DNA of 64,000 bases from an uncultured Eubacteriales bacterium (GCA_902465435.1 CABQNH010000001.1:49898-113897), one strand, 5' to 3'. Positions 42,956 to 52,657 are shown, counted from the stretch's first letter. Numbers and translations: made by a program. The notes: generated by a model not told the origin, from the letters alone.

Positions 42956-43663
42956 TCAAAAGGATTTCGTAGGCTTCAGTTCAAGGTAAACGCAACCGGG
43001 TTGATATCGCATGATTTTCTCCTTCTGATCTTCCCTAAGATAACAATATACTCCGTGATTTGAATAGCCATCCTCATCTCTCGGCAAATCGCACCAGCCC
43101 GTATCTCGCACAACATACTGATTTCCCAGCTTTTCATTCAGCACCTCGCCCAAAATAACCATCGGGCGCAGCGTGTTCTCCGAAAAATTCTCCACTTCCC
43201 GCGTTTCAAAGTTCTCGACGCGGTTCTGTGCAAAATCAAACGTGCGGGTCTGCCCGTTTACTACCGCCTCAATTTTATCACTGTCGATCCGAATTTGCTT
43301 TGGTAAAAGCCGCCCCGTTCCAATGATAATCTCGGGTGGAACATTCCCAAAGCAAAGCTCCCGAAGAACCTGCTGGACTAACTCGCTGCTGCGATAGCGC
43401 TGGCGGAGTGCCTGCCGCTCCTGCTCTGCCTCGGCTCTTCCCGCTTCCACTTCACGTCGGCGTGCCGCCTCCTCTGCCTGCTGCCGTGCCTGCGCAGCCC
43501 GTTTCTCCGCTTCCTTCTTCTCCTTCGCAAGCCTTGTCTGCTCCTGCTGATATTGTAGCCACTGTTCTCGCTCTTTTTCCGCCCGCTTCTTTTCCACATA
43601 GCCGACCAGTTTCCTGATTATCATGCCCATTCTCCCATTCTTTTTTACCTTTTTAGGCAACAT
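42956..43663 (-). CDS. Coiled-coil protein of unknown function
   Basis: 235 residues from ATG 43663 (GAGG seven bases upstream); ATG 43624 with GGGAG is an alternative. Residues about 18-85 form a highly charged E/K/A/Q coiled coil (KREEAEK-like heptads), followed by a beta-rich globular domain with RTFDFAQNRVENFETREVENFSENTLRPMVILGE and DTGWCDLPRDEDGYSNHGVYCYL. No signal peptide or membrane helix. I do not recognise the family. It is monocistronic. Confidence 0.75.
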   Translation of the reverse strand: MLPKKVKKNGRMGMIIRKLVGYVEKKRAEKEREQWLQYQQEQTRLAKEKKEAEKRAAQARQQAEEAARRREVEAGRAEAEQERQALRQRYRSSELVQQVLRELCFGNVPPEIIIGTGRLLPKQIRIDSDKIEAVVNGQTRTFDFAQNRVENFETREVENFSENTLRPMVILGEVLNEKLGNQYVVRDTGWCDLPRDEDGYSNHGVYCYLREDQKEKIMRYQPGCVYLELKPTKSF

Positions 43664-43915
43664 CGCAGCGCCTCTGCCTTCCTGCTGCCCCTGCGTTCTC
43701 CCCGCCACGGGGCAACCCACATTTCTTTTTTCTTCAAAAAGCCGCGCCATTCTTGCCGCTTTCATTTTAGCATTTCTCTTTTCCCCCCGTCAAGCAATAC
43801 GCCCGGGCGCACACCGCTTCCCTTGACGCGCACGCATCTATACCGCAAAAGCTGGACTTTCGGACTTCTTTGTGCGGCAATTCGGCACAAAACCCTCAAA
43901 AATTGGGATATCTGC
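43664..43915. other. Intergenic region without recognisable gene
   Basis: Divergent spacer between the coiled-coil gene and the EIIC-like gene. Besides the plus-strand promoter at 43916 I see no RNA gene, repeat or convincing small ORF. Confidence 0.5.
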
Positions 43916-43944
43916 TTGCATTCTTCTCTTGAAGGTGTTACCAT
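43916..43944 (+). promoter_or_regulatory. Promoter of the EIIC-like gene
   Basis: TTGCAT (43916-43921), 17-base spacer, TACCAT (43939-43944). Moderate match. Confidence 0.5.
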
Positions 43945-44062
43945 ATGGACACGCAGCGCCGCCGACAGACCTTGCCGATGCGGTGCAATCCTATTTTCCG
44001 CCGTTCTCGCACCGCGCCGTCGCGGATTGCGGCCAGAGATCTGCGGATAGGAAGGGGAAAAT

Positions 44063-45103
44063 ATGAAAGAATTTCTGAAGCGGAAGGGCGTATGCCCCTC
44101 CGGAAAAACGTACTTTGTAACGGCAATGGGCGCCATGGCGCAGGGACTGTTCGCCTCCCTTTTGATCGGCACGATTCTCGGCGCGCTCGGCGACTGGCTC
44201 TCTCTTCCCGCGCTGAAGGAGATTTCCGTCATTGCAGGCAACAGCTTCGTCGTAGGCGCGGCCATCGGCGTCGCCGTTGCGGCAGCGCTCAATGCACAGG
44301 GACTGGTACTGCTCTCCGCAGCGGTCGTCGGCGCGGCGGGCTATACCATGGGCGCAGGCGCGATCTCCTACACGGCAGGTCCCGCAGGCTCGTTCCTCGC
44401 GGTTTTGCTTGCCGCAGAGGTTGGCAAGCTTGTTTCCAAGGAGACCAAGGTTGACATTCTGGTTACGCCCATCGTCACCATTTTGATTGGCTTCCTTGCC
44501 GCAAAGCTTCTCTGTCCGCTGATTGCCTACGCCATGTATTACCTTGGCCACTTTGTCAATACCGCGACCGAGCTGCGGCCATTCCTTATGGGCATTGTTG
44601 TTTCCGTCACAGTCGGCATTTTGCTGACGCTGCCGATCAGCTCCGCCGCGATCTGCGCCATGATCGGGATCAGCGGCATTGCAGGCGGCGCGGCCACAGC
44701 CGGCTGCTGCTGTCAGATGATCGGCTTTGCCGTCATGAGCTTCCGCGAAAACCGCTGGGGCGGTCTGGCCGCACAAGGGCTGGGCACCTCCATGCTGCAG
44801 ATGGGCAACATCATTCGCAAGCCCGTTATCTGGCTGCCGACGATTCTTGCCTCCGCGATTACCGGCCCGGTATCCACATTGGTCTTCCGCCTGACCAACA
44901 ACGGTGTCTCTGCCGGTATGGGCACCTGCGGTCTGGTCGGTCCACTCGGTGTGGTGACGGCCGCTGCGGAAAAGGGCGCACAATTCTGGCTCGGTCTTGC
45001 GCTCGTTTGCTTTGTCCTGCCTGCCGTGCTGACGCTTGGCTTCAGCGAGGCAATGCGTAAGCTCGGCTGGATCAAGCCCGGCGACCTGAAGCTCGATCTG
45101 TGA
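44063..45103 (+). CDS. PTS EIIC-like permease (PTS_EIIC_2 family)
   Basis: 346 residues, around ten membrane helices, glycine/alanine rich, with GGAATAGCCCQMIGFAVMSFRENRWGGLAAQGLGTSMLQMGNIIRKP in pieces, typical of the PTS_EIIC_2 family. These stand alone without EIIA/EIIB partners and their role as true PTS sugar carriers is unproven. ATG 44063 follows GGAAGGGG. Single gene with its own terminator. Confidence 0.87.
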   Translation: MKEFLKRKGVCPSGKTYFVTAMGAMAQGLFASLLIGTILGALGDWLSLPALKEISVIAGNSFVVGAAIGVAVAAALNAQGLVLLSAAVVGAAGYTMGAGAISYTAGPAGSFLAVLLAAEVGKLVSKETKVDILVTPIVTILIGFLAAKLLCPLIAYAMYYLGHFVNTATELRPFLMGIVVSVTVGILLTLPISSAAICAMIGISGIAGGAATAGCCCQMIGFAVMSFRENRWGGLAAQGLGTSMLQMGNIIRKPVIWLPTILASAITGPVSTLVFRLTNNGVSAGMGTCGLVGPLGVVTAAAEKGAQFWLGLALVCFVLPAVLTLGFSEAMRKLGWIKPGDLKLDL

Positions 45104-45475
45104 CCCGGCCTATCCGGAGTTTCACCGGCCTTGCCTGTCCCATCGTTTTGTGGACATGGCAAAGAGCAGCACCCGCCCTTGCTTGCCTGTGCGGAGCGTC
45201 CTGCAATGTCCATTTCCCACGTTATTCCATCCAGCCGGAAATGCACCGCCCTGTGGCCTGCGTGCTTCTGTTCCTTCGTTTTGATCGGCCTTTTCCCGCG
45301 CAATGCGCAATTTGGTCGAGCGGTACGTCCGACTCATGCAATATTTCCTGTATTGACAGCCTGCGGCTGTGCCGCTGCGCTACAGGCTGCGACGCAGCGA
45401 AACGGTGAAACCCGAATCCGAATCCAACTTCCGGTACAAATCTTTCCAGGCATAACGCTCTCGTATTTTGCAAAA
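45104..45475. other. Intergenic region without recognisable gene
   Basis: About 370 bases between the EIIC-like stop and its terminator. Contains TATTGACAGCCTG (about 45351-45363), which echoes the repeat-family box of copy A, but no hairpin-box element is complete. No protein-like ORF. Confidence 0.45.
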
Positions 45476-45519
45476 AGCGCGGGATAAGCGATAAACCGCT
45501 TATCCCGCGCTCTTTTTTA
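45476..45519 (+). terminator. Terminator between the EIIC-like gene and the nucleoside importer
   Basis: 15-base stem AGCGCGGGATAAGCG / CGCTTATCCCGCGCT, followed by CTTTTTTAT. Symmetric, so it can serve both converging transcripts. Confidence 0.92.
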
Positions 45520-45558
45520 TTCTCTTCTTATTACAAATCGGCTTCCCAATTCCTCAGG

Positions 45559-46590
45559 TCAGCGCTCCTCGCGGAAGTAGCTCAGGCCCAGCGAATGGGG
45601 CGGCTGATCCTCCGGCTTGCGGCGCAGAGAAACCAGAATCAGGATCAGCAGCGTCGCAGCATAGGGCAGCATTTTGAACAGCTCAATGGAGCTGCGGTTC
45701 AGACCGGGGATGTAGTTAAATGCCCAGTACAGAACGCCGAAGAGGTAAGCACCCCAGATCGCGCGCAGCGGCTTCCACGTTGCAAAGATGACCAGCGCAA
45801 CGGCCAGCCAGCCAAGTGCTTCGATCGTGCCCTGGTTCTCCCAGGTGCCGCCGATGTAGCTCATGACGTAGTAGGTACCGCCGAGGCCGGAAATGCCCGC
45901 GCCGATGCAGGTCGCCAAATACTTGTACCTCGTCGCGTTGATACCGGCCGCGTCTGCCGTTGCGGTGTTCTCGCCGACGGCGCGCAGACTCAGACCAGTG
46001 CGGGTCTTCGTCAGGAACCACCAGAGAAGCACGGCAAACAGAATGGCGACATAGGTCAAAAAGCCGTAAGAAAACAGCAATGTGCCGATATTCAGCTTGC
46101 CGGTCAGCTTGTCAAGCGCGTTTACAAGCGCCCTGGGGTAGGCAGTAAAAACGGAATAGGTCGTCTTTACGGAAACCTGGCCGACGCCGCCTGCCAGCGT
46201 ATTCAGGCTGCCGCCGAAGAAATTGCCCACACCGGAGCCAAAGATAGTCAGCGTCAAACCGGCGACATTCTGGTTGGTTCGGAGCGAGATCGTCATAAAG
46301 GAGAAGATCAGGCCGCCGAGCATAGCCGCTGCAAGCGTGCCGACGAGGCAAATCACCAGGCAGAGCGCCGCATTCGGCGTAATGCCCGCCTTCACGCAGT
46401 AGACGTTTTCATAAATAAAGGTGCTGGCAAGACCCGCGATTGCGCCAAGGTACATAATGCCGGGGACACCAAGGTTCAGGTTGCCGGATTTCTCGGTCAG
46501 GATCTCACCCAGTGCACCGAGCATAATGACCGTTCCGAAAATGATTGCGGAATGCAAAAGCGCGGGGAAAGAATTCAAAAACTCTGACAT
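45559..46590 (-). CDS. nupQ: Nucleoside ABC transporter permease (NupQ-like)
   Basis: 343 residues, BPD_transp_2 family, about nine helices. Motifs: GEILTEKSGNLNLGVPGIMYLGA at the start and GLSLRAVGENTATADAAGINATRYK, the EAA-like loop of this class. Works with NupP, NupO and the BMP lipoprotein to import nucleosides. Last gene of the operon, 16 bases after nupP. Confidence 0.92.
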   Translation of the reverse strand: MSEFLNSFPALLHSAIIFGTVIMLGALGEILTEKSGNLNLGVPGIMYLGAIAGLASTFIYENVYCVKAGITPNAALCLVICLVGTLAAAMLGGLIFSFMTISLRTNQNVAGLTLTIFGSGVGNFFGGSLNTLAGGVGQVSVKTTYSVFTAYPRALVNALDKLTGKLNIGTLLFSYGFLTYVAILFAVLLWWFLTKTRTGLSLRAVGENTATADAAGINATRYKYLATCIGAGISGLGGTYYVMSYIGGTWENQGTIEALGWLAVALVIFATWKPLRAIWGAYLFGVLYWAFNYIPGLNRSSIELFKMLPYAATLLILILVSLRRKPEDQPPHSLGLSYFREER

Positions 46591-46606
46591 AGCGATCTCT
46601 CCCTTC

Positions 46607-47725
46607 TTATTTCGAGTGGCGGAACTTCAGCCGGTAGTTGATAAAGAATTCACTGCCGAGAATGAAGAACAGCACGATACCGCTGACGATCTGAGACGCA
46701 TATTCATTGAGCTGGAAATCGGTCGCGATCTGAATTGCGCCCTTGTCCAGGAAAATCAGCAGCGCGGATATTACGAACATGATAAAGGGGTTCATCTTTG
46801 CCAGCCAGGCAACGATAATTGCGGTGAAACCGCGGCCTCCTGCCGTGGTGATGGAAATGGTGCGATCCACCGCAGAAACAATCAGGAAGCCCGCGAAGCC
46901 GCAGACGGCGCCGGACAGCGCCATGGTACGGGCATACAGCCACTTCACGCGGATACCGGTGTAGCGCGCGGTATTCTCCGAGTCGCCGACGACTGCGATT
47001 TCAAAGCCGTGCTTCGTATAACGCAGGTACACAAACATCAGAACCGCCAGCGCTGCAACAATGATGACCGTCCACATAAAGTCGTGGTTGAACTTCACGG
47101 CAAAATCGTTTTTGAAGAAGTCGCCGATCCAGCCGATGCGATCCTTGCCCTGGTATTTGATCAGACCAACGGAGTTCGATCCCGGAGGATTCTCCCACTT
47201 GGAGACGCAAAATGCCGTCAGGCGGATGGCAATATAGTTCATCATCAGAGTGAACAGCGTTTCATTTGCGTTCCAAATCGCCTTGAAGAAGCCGGGGATC
47301 AGGCCCCAAATACCGCCTGCCAGAATTGCCGTTACGATCATGCAGACAAACAGCAGCTCTTCCGGCATTTTGCCCGCCCAGTTGATCATGAAATAGCAGC
47401 TTGCAATTGCGCCGACCAGCACCTGGCCTTCCGCGCCGACATTCCAGAATCGCATTTTAAATGCGGGCGCAAGGCCGACGGCGATAGCGGTCAGAACCAT
47501 GAGGTCACGCACCCATTGCCATGTCTGTGAGCTGGAGCCGAACACGCCGCGATACATAGAAACATAGACCTTCAGGGGGTCCAGCTTCACCACGGCATAG
47601 ATGAAAAACGCCGATACAATGAGGGAAAGCAGCAGCGCAATGCCGCGAATGCTCCACGCGTGCGGCATCGAGATCCGGTCGCGCTTGGAAATACGAATTA
47701 GAGGCTCATGGTGTTCGTTATGCAT
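46607..47725 (-). CDS. nupP: Nucleoside ABC transporter permease (NupP-like)
   Basis: 372 residues, BPD_transp_2 family. FWNVGAEGQVLVGAIAS and HGFEIAVVGDSENTARYTGIRVKW are family hallmarks, followed by GFAGFLIVSAVDRTISITTAGGRGFTAIIVAWLAK. Overlaps the ATPase gene by eight bases. Confidence 0.93.
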   Translation of the reverse strand: MHNEHHEPLIRISKRDRISMPHAWSIRGIALLLSLIVSAFFIYAVVKLDPLKVYVSMYRGVFGSSSQTWQWVRDLMVLTAIAVGLAPAFKMRFWNVGAEGQVLVGAIASCYFMINWAGKMPEELLFVCMIVTAILAGGIWGLIPGFFKAIWNANETLFTLMMNYIAIRLTAFCVSKWENPPGSNSVGLIKYQGKDRIGWIGDFFKNDFAVKFNHDFMWTVIIVAALAVLMFVYLRYTKHGFEIAVVGDSENTARYTGIRVKWLYARTMALSGAVCGFAGFLIVSAVDRTISITTAGGRGFTAIIVAWLAKMNPFIMFVISALLIFLDKGAIQIATDFQLNEYASQIVSGIVLFFILGSEFFINYRLKFRHSK

Positions 47726-49274
47726 CGTGATGCTCCCCCTTTCGGAACTGCGTCATCAAGAGGCCGACTTCCTCTTTGGTGGTCTTCTCTGCGTCCACAA
47801 TGCCGCTGACCTGACCGCCGCAGAGCACGAGAATACGGTCGCACAGCTCCAGCAGCACGTCCAGATCCTCGCCGACGTAAATGACCGCGACACCCTGCAT
47901 CTTCTGCTCCGTCAGAAGATTATAGATGGTATACGAGGTGTTGATATCCAGACCGCGCACGGCATAAGCCGTCATCAGAACCGCCGGATTGGACGCGATC
48001 TCGCGGCCGACCAGCACCTTCTGCACGTTGCCGCCGGACAGGCGGCGGATGGGAATGCGGTTGGTGTTCGGCGTAACGACCTCTAGATCCTCCACAATTT
48101 TCTGCGCAAGCTGCGCCGGATATTTGCGGTCGGTCAGCGGGCCGAAGCCGCGCCGGTAGGTTCGCAGCATAATGTTGTCGTTGATATTCATGGAACCGGC
48201 CAGACCCATGCCGAAACGATCCTCCGGCACGAAGGACAGCAGCACGCCGCGGCGGATGATATCCAGCGGATCCATGCCGTTGAGCCGCACATCCTCGCCC
48301 TCCGGGGAAATATAGTGAATTTCGCTGCCCGGCTCCAGCTTCTGCATTCCGCCGATGGCCTCGAGCAGCTCGCGCTGGCCGGAACCGGCAACGCCTGCAA
48401 TGCCGAGAATTTCACCGCCCTTGGCCTCAAAGCTCACATCGTCGAGCATCTTGACATTTTCCTTATTCCGAACCGTTAAATGCTCGACAATAATGCGTTC
48501 GGCAAGATGCGGGTTCTTCGGACGATCGATATTGAGCGAGACCGCCCGTCCGACCATCATGTCGGAAAGGGACTGCTGCGTGGCGTCCTTTGTGAGGACG
48601 TCACCGATGTACTCGCCCTTGCGCAGCACGGCGACGCGGTCGGAGACCGCCAGCACCTCGTGCAGCTTGTGGGTGATGATAATGATCGCCTTTCCGTCGG
48701 CGCGCATATTGCGCATGACGGCAAAAAGCTTATCTGTCTCCTGCGGCGTCAGAACCGCAGTCGGCTCGTCCAGAATCAGCACGTTCGCGCCGCGATAGAG
48801 CACCTTGACGATTTCAACGGTCTGCTTCTGTGAGACGGACATATCGTAAACCTTCTGGTCGGGGTCGATCTCAAAGCCATAGCGTTCGGCAATTTCTGCG
48901 ACGGCCTTCCGGATGGAATCCTTGTCGAGCTTGCCCTTGTCGCCTTCCAGGCCGAGGACGATGTTCTCTGCTGCGGTGAACACATCAACCAGCTTAAAGT
49001 GCTGGTGGATCATGCCGATTCCGTAGCGGAAGGAATCCTTCGGCGAGCGGATGGAAACCTCCTCGTCGTCAACAAGAATCGTGCCCTCGTCCGGATAATA
49101 GATGCCGCCGAGCATATTCATCAGGGTCGTCTTGCCACTGCCGTTTTCGCCCAGCAGGGAAAGAATTTCGCCCTTATGCAGCTCCAGCGTGATGTTGTTG
49201 TTTGCAACAACCTGACCAAACCGCTTGGTTATGTTCCGCAGTTCGATTGCATTTTTGTTTTCCAAGCAAGTCAT
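47718..49274 (-). CDS. nupO: Nucleoside ABC transporter ATP-binding protein (NupO-like)
   Basis: 518 residues with two ATPase cassettes. First: GENGSGKTT, MSVSQKQTVEI, ILDEPTAVLTPQE. Second: GVAGSGQRE, LSGGNVQKVLVGRE, then LMTAYAVRGLDI where most relatives have a PTRGLD-type Walker B, as usual for the degenerate second site. ATG 49274 abuts its AAAGG site; TTG 49265 with nine-base spacing may be the true start. Confidence 0.94.
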   Translation of the reverse strand: MTCLENKNAIELRNITKRFGQVVANNNITLELHKGEILSLLGENGSGKTTLMNMLGGIYYPDEGTILVDDEEVSIRSPKDSFRYGIGMIHQHFKLVDVFTAAENIVLGLEGDKGKLDKDSIRKAVAEIAERYGFEIDPDQKVYDMSVSQKQTVEIVKVLYRGANVLILDEPTAVLTPQETDKLFAVMRNMRADGKAIIIITHKLHEVLAVSDRVAVLRKGEYIGDVLTKDATQQSLSDMMVGRAVSLNIDRPKNPHLAERIIVEHLTVRNKENVKMLDDVSFEAKGGEILGIAGVAGSGQRELLEAIGGMQKLEPGSEIHYISPEGEDVRLNGMDPLDIIRRGVLLSFVPEDRFGMGLAGSMNINDNIMLRTYRRGFGPLTDRKYPAQLAQKIVEDLEVVTPNTNRIPIRRLSGGNVQKVLVGREIASNPAVLMTAYAVRGLDINTSYTIYNLLTEQKMQGVAVIYVGEDLDVLLELCDRILVLCGGQVSGIVDAEKTTKEEVGLLMTQFRKGEHHDA

Positions 49275-49347
49275 CCTTTCATATAAAATCTGTGCGGTGG
49301 AAATGTGCGAAAACTGCGCCGGGAAAGGGGAAGGAAGCGCTATTTGA

Positions 49348-49353
49348 ATTATA
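49348..49353 (-). promoter_or_regulatory. Possible -10 box of nupOPQ
   Basis: Minus-strand TATAAT in GTATGATATAATTC, 75 bases before nupO; -35 is weak. Could give the transporter genes transcription separate from the BMP gene. Confidence 0.4.
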
Positions 49354-49440
49354 TCATACTTTATGAAAATAGGGAAGAAAAATATGCAAGATTCTCGAAT
49401 ATTTTTTCAGATTCGACAAATTAAGAAAATGGATTGCCTG

Positions 49441-49472
49441 AAAAAAGAACCTGCCGAAGCAGGTTCTTTTTT
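49441..49472 (-). terminator. Terminator between the BMP lipoprotein gene and nupO
   Basis: 14-base stem AAAAAAGAACCTGC / GCAGGTTCTTTTTT with CGAA loop. It would stop most transcripts after the binding protein, giving excess BMP over the membrane subunits, a common design in ABC importers. Confidence 0.92.
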
Positions 49473-49484
49473 CTCACGAAAAAG

Positions 49485-50789
49485 TTAGCCGTTGTTCAGC
49501 TCCGTGATGCCGTCGATTCTCAAATTGAAAGCAGGCGCTGCCTGGAAATAGGACTCATGATAGTAGCCGTCGAAGATGGCTTCATCCGCATCATTGACCC
49601 AGTCACCGTCAGTGTCGGTTGCAAAGGCGTGTGTGCATTCCGCGCCGCCAACCGTGAACTTCGAGGTGTCGAATACATGCAGCTCGCCGTTCTTAATCTT
49701 CTCGATCACCGCGTCAACCGCTTCCTTCGTGCCCTCTGCGCAGTTCGGGCCAAGCTCAGTCAGCGCGACCGTGTTCGTCTCAAAGCCCTCTGCCCAGTTG
49801 GTATCGAACGCTTCACCCTTCATGACCGCGCCGATCGCATAGGTGTAATAGACGTCCCACTCGTTGGTCGGGGAGACCAGCGCAGCGTTCGGTGCAGCGG
49901 CGAGCATATCGATGTTATAGCCGACGGAGTAGACGGTCGTGCCGGCTGCAAGGGATTCCTCGCAAGCGGTCGGAGCGCCGGTGGAGTCAGCGTGCTGGCC
50001 GATGATGACGCAGCCGCGGTCGATCAGCATGAGCGCAGCTTCCTTTTCGGCAATGATGTCGAACCAGGAGTTGGTGTACTGAACGTCCATCACAACGTCT
50101 TCATAAACGGACTTGATGCCAAGGAAGAATGCGGTGTAGCCGGAAACGACCTCTGCATAGGGATAAGCGCCCACATAGCCGACCTTGACCTTGCCGTCGG
50201 AGAGGTTCTTGTCCGTGAGCTTACCGGCTTCGACCAGCTCCTTGATCTTCATGCCGGCAACGACGCCTGCTGCATAGCGGGCTTCGTAAATTCTGGTGAA
50301 TGCATTATGGAAGTTTTCAAGGCCGGACTTCTTTGCGGTGTCGCCGGTCATGGCAACGATCTGGATGTCGGGATACTCTTCCGCAGCTTCCTGTGCGAAG
50401 GGCTGATGGCCGTAGGAGTTCGTGAATACCACCTTGCAGCCCTGGTTGATGCAGTCGACAATCGCGTCCTTGCAGGTTGCGTTTTCGCCGACGCTGTACT
50501 TCCAGACAACGCTCGTCTTTTCATCCAGGCCAAGATTCTTCAAAGCCTGACGGATGCCGAGGATGTGTGCATAGGTGTAGCCCTCGTTTTCGTCGCCGAC
50601 GAGAACCACGCCGATCTTGATGTCGGTGTTCGCCGGGTTTTCGACGTCATCGGAACCCTTGACCTCGTCGGTCGCCGCGGGCTTCGAGTCGTTCTGGTCT
50701 TTGTCTTCTTCCTTCTTCTCGCTGCTGCAGCCGACAAACAGGCAGGCAACCATAGCCAGAACAAGGAGCATCGCTAAGAGTTTCTTCAT
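49485..50789 (-). CDS. BMP-family nucleoside-binding lipoprotein
   Basis: 434 residues. Signal peptide with lipobox LFVGC, an acidic linker (about 24-55), then the BMP/Med type-1 periplasmic-binding fold: KIGVVLVGDENEGYTYAHILG, FTNSYGHQPFAQEAAEEYPDI, HNAFTRIYEARYAAGVVAGMK, GQHADSTGAPTACEE. Supplies nucleosides to NupOPQ. A C-terminal ATDTDGDWVNDADEAIFDG looks like an added DxDGD calcium-type loop. ATG 50787-50789 follows GGAGGAATG. Confidence 0.94.
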   Translation of the reverse strand: MKKLLAMLLVLAMVACLFVGCSSEKKEEDKDQNDSKPAATDEVKGSDDVENPANTDIKIGVVLVGDENEGYTYAHILGIRQALKNLGLDEKTSVVWKYSVGENATCKDAIVDCINQGCKVVFTNSYGHQPFAQEAAEEYPDIQIVAMTGDTAKKSGLENFHNAFTRIYEARYAAGVVAGMKIKELVEAGKLTDKNLSDGKVKVGYVGAYPYAEVVSGYTAFFLGIKSVYEDVVMDVQYTNSWFDIIAEKEAALMLIDRGCVIIGQHADSTGAPTACEESLAAGTTVYSVGYNIDMLAAAPNAALVSPTNEWDVYYTYAIGAVMKGEAFDTNWAEGFETNTVALTELGPNCAEGTKEAVDAVIEKIKNGELHVFDTSKFTVGGAECTHAFATDTDGDWVNDADEAIFDGYYHESYFQAAPAFNLRIDGITELNNG

Positions 50790-50849
50790 AATTTCATTCC
50801 TCCATAAGATTTGGGTGTTGTGTCGATTGCATCGACCATTACCGAGTTT

Positions 50850-50878
50850 AGTATAATATAGCACAGCACAATTTACAA
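50850..50878 (-). promoter_or_regulatory. Promoter of the BMP gene
   Basis: Minus strand TTGTAA (50873-50878), 17-base spacer, TATACT (50850-50855). The leader is only about 55 bases, too short for a purine riboswitch. Confidence 0.7.
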
Positions 50879-50883
50879 ACAAA

Positions 50884-50926
50884 AACTGCGCGAGTCATAA
50901 AAATTCAGCAGCTCGCACAGTTTTAT
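50884..50926 (-). terminator. Terminator after the 51005 lipoprotein gene
   Basis: Minus-strand stem AAAACTG-GCGAG / CTCGC-CAGTTTT followed by TTGTTTG. Confidence 0.7.
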
Positions 50927-51004
50927 TTCTCGTTTTTTGTTGATTTTCGCGCCGAACCGTTTGCAGGGAGCGAAAACAATTCCTGCATTTTCGGCCAAAG
51001 TGAA

Positions 51005-51415
51005 TTATTCCCGGAGATAGGTGTATTCTCCGTCCTCATCCTGAAGGGTGAGTACGGTTCCGTCCACCTTGTAGCGGTAGTCAAATTCGGTATCCTGTCC
51101 GTTCATAAAGAAGGTCACGGTCAGGCGGCTGCCCGCGACCGTATAGCTTCCTTCATAGAAATAGGTCGGCTCGTCGTTGTAGATCAGCGTGACCTCAGCG
51201 CCGCCGTCCTCCCGCAGCGTCAGAATCTCCAGATAGCTGCCGCCGTTTTCATATTCGCCCGCATTATTCCAAGTGCCGCACAGTGCAGGATCTCTCTGCA
51301 CGGTCGCGCTCGGTTCCGTCGTCTGCGCCGTGCCCGCCCGGGTTCTTCCACAGGCCGTGCATACCGCCAGCAGCAACAGCAACGTGCACAGCGCAGTGCA
51401 TCTTCTTTGAATCAT
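51005..51415 (-). CDS. Small lipocalin-like lipoprotein
   Basis: 136 residues. Signal peptide with Cys at the VCTAC lipobox-like site (about residue 22), then a Thr/Gln linker and a beta-rich domain LCGTWNNAGEYENGG...ILTLREDGGAEVTLIYND...EGSYTVAGSRLTVTF typical of small lipocalin-like (DUF5640-type) lipoproteins. Function unknown. ATG 51413-51415 is used; an in-frame TTG six bases upstream is less likely. Confidence 0.72.
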   Translation of the reverse strand: MIQRRCTALCTLLLLLAVCTACGRTRAGTAQTTEPSATVQRDPALCGTWNNAGEYENGGSYLEILTLREDGGAEVTLIYNDEPTYFYEGSYTVAGSRLTVTFFMNGQDTEFDYRYKVDGTVLTLQDEDGEYTYLRE

Positions 51416-51514
51416 GGTCAAATTCTCCCCTTAAAACGACTTCTCAATGTCCTTCCGCACAGATGCGATCTTGCAGCCCAAGCCGCACGAGCTTGCAAAA
51501 TGACACGAGATACG

Positions 51515-52141
51515 TCAATTCCGAAACAGTTCCCTTCGCCTGCCGAAATACCGAAGGTTGATCGCCAGCATGCCGATCGTAATCAGAGCCGTAAGGATCG
51601 CATCCGTATAGTCTGCGGATACAAATCCGCTGTCGGCAAGCCCTGTCGCGTACAAAACGACCGTATAAAGCACCTCCACCGCCGCGCTGCACGCAAGCGT
51701 CACATAGTACAGCTTCGGCCCGCTCTTCCGGAATCCGGCGAGATACGACCGCGTATAGAGCGCCAGAATTCCCTGCCCGACGGAAAGCGCTGCAAACAGG
51801 TAGCCATAAAGGCTCCATGCAGGATAGGCCTTCAGAATCAGACCTCTGAATTCTCCGAATTGTGTGCCGAAGGCATAGCCGAACGCGGAAAGGAAATTCA
51901 GAACCGCCGAAGCAAACAGCTGAAAATAAATGATAAACCGAAACCAGCCCATCGGATAGGCGCTCTGCGGCCGGGCATCCAGCACAGGCAGTCCGCCGAA
52001 CTTCTGCTGATAGTCGGAATAGGAAACGCCCGCAGGAGGCTGCGCAGCCGATTCCGGCAGGGACATTGTACGGCCGCAGCTCGGGCAAATCAGCTTTTGC
52101 TCCTCGCAGGAAGCGCCGCAGTGGGGACATATCTTCGCCAT
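51515..52141 (-). CDS. Zinc-ribbon membrane protein of unknown function
   Basis: 208 residues. N-terminal zinc ribbon CPHCGASCEEQKLICPSCG (residues 5-23), a linker to about 60, then four hydrophobic helices. Such proteins are common in clostridia and unassigned. ATG 52139-52141. Located 99 bases before the lipoprotein gene, so co-transcription is possible. Confidence 0.78.
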   Translation of the reverse strand: MAKICPHCGASCEEQKLICPSCGRTMSLPESAAQPPAGVSYSDYQQKFGGLPVLDARPQSAYPMGWFRFIIYFQLFASAVLNFLSAFGYAFGTQFGEFRGLILKAYPAWSLYGYLFAALSVGQGILALYTRSYLAGFRKSGPKLYYVTLACSAAVEVLYTVVLYATGLADSGFVSADYTDAILTALITIGMLAINLRYFGRRRELFRN

Positions 52142-52622
52142 AATGCTCTCTCCTTTTTCTTCCTGCCCTGCCGCCGCTCTTATTCGTTCGGCATCTGCGG
52201 TGCAAACGCGCCGCGGCGTGCGCCCGACTCCGCAGAAACGCGCCGGGACTTCCCGCGTCCTGCGTCGAACGCGGCCCTTCCATTCGGCCTCAGCTGCAAA
52301 AACTACCGAAATACCCGCTGTATTGGAAGCCTTTCCGATGAAATTGCCTGTCGGCGCACTGCACAGGGATTGATTTTATTATACGCATTCCACGGCGGGA
52401 AGTCAATCCCCACGGCCTGACGTCCCCGGTGTCTGCGACCTGACGTCCCTGGTGCCTGCCCCGACCCACGGATCGGCCTGCACGGCAGCTGTGCCCGTCG
52501 AAGGCGCGCGTTTTTCCGTCTGCCGCGACCTCCTCCCGTTTCCAACGGTAGGCCGGCGCAGTCAGTCGACTGCGCCCAAGCGGGACGGTCTGACAAAATT
52601 TTCGTTTTTGCAAAAATAGGGC
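52142..52622. other. Intergenic region without recognisable gene
   Basis: GC-rich 480-base stretch upstream of the T-box promoter. I see no RNA gene or credible ORF; imperfect repeats of GACGTCCC (about 52420-52450) are visible. Confidence 0.45.
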
Positions 52623-52651
52623 TTGACATTTTCGCGCCGCGTGCATATAAT
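52623..52651 (+). promoter_or_regulatory. Promoter of trpB
   Basis: TTGACA (52623-52628), 17-base spacer, TATAAT (52646-52651). Start expected near 52658, the first base region of the T-box leader. Confidence 0.9.
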
Positions 52652-52657
52652 GCTTAA

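Noticed and set aside
50790..50880. Purine riboswitch before the nucleoside importer
   Set aside because: Leader is only about 55 bases and lacks the conserved loops.
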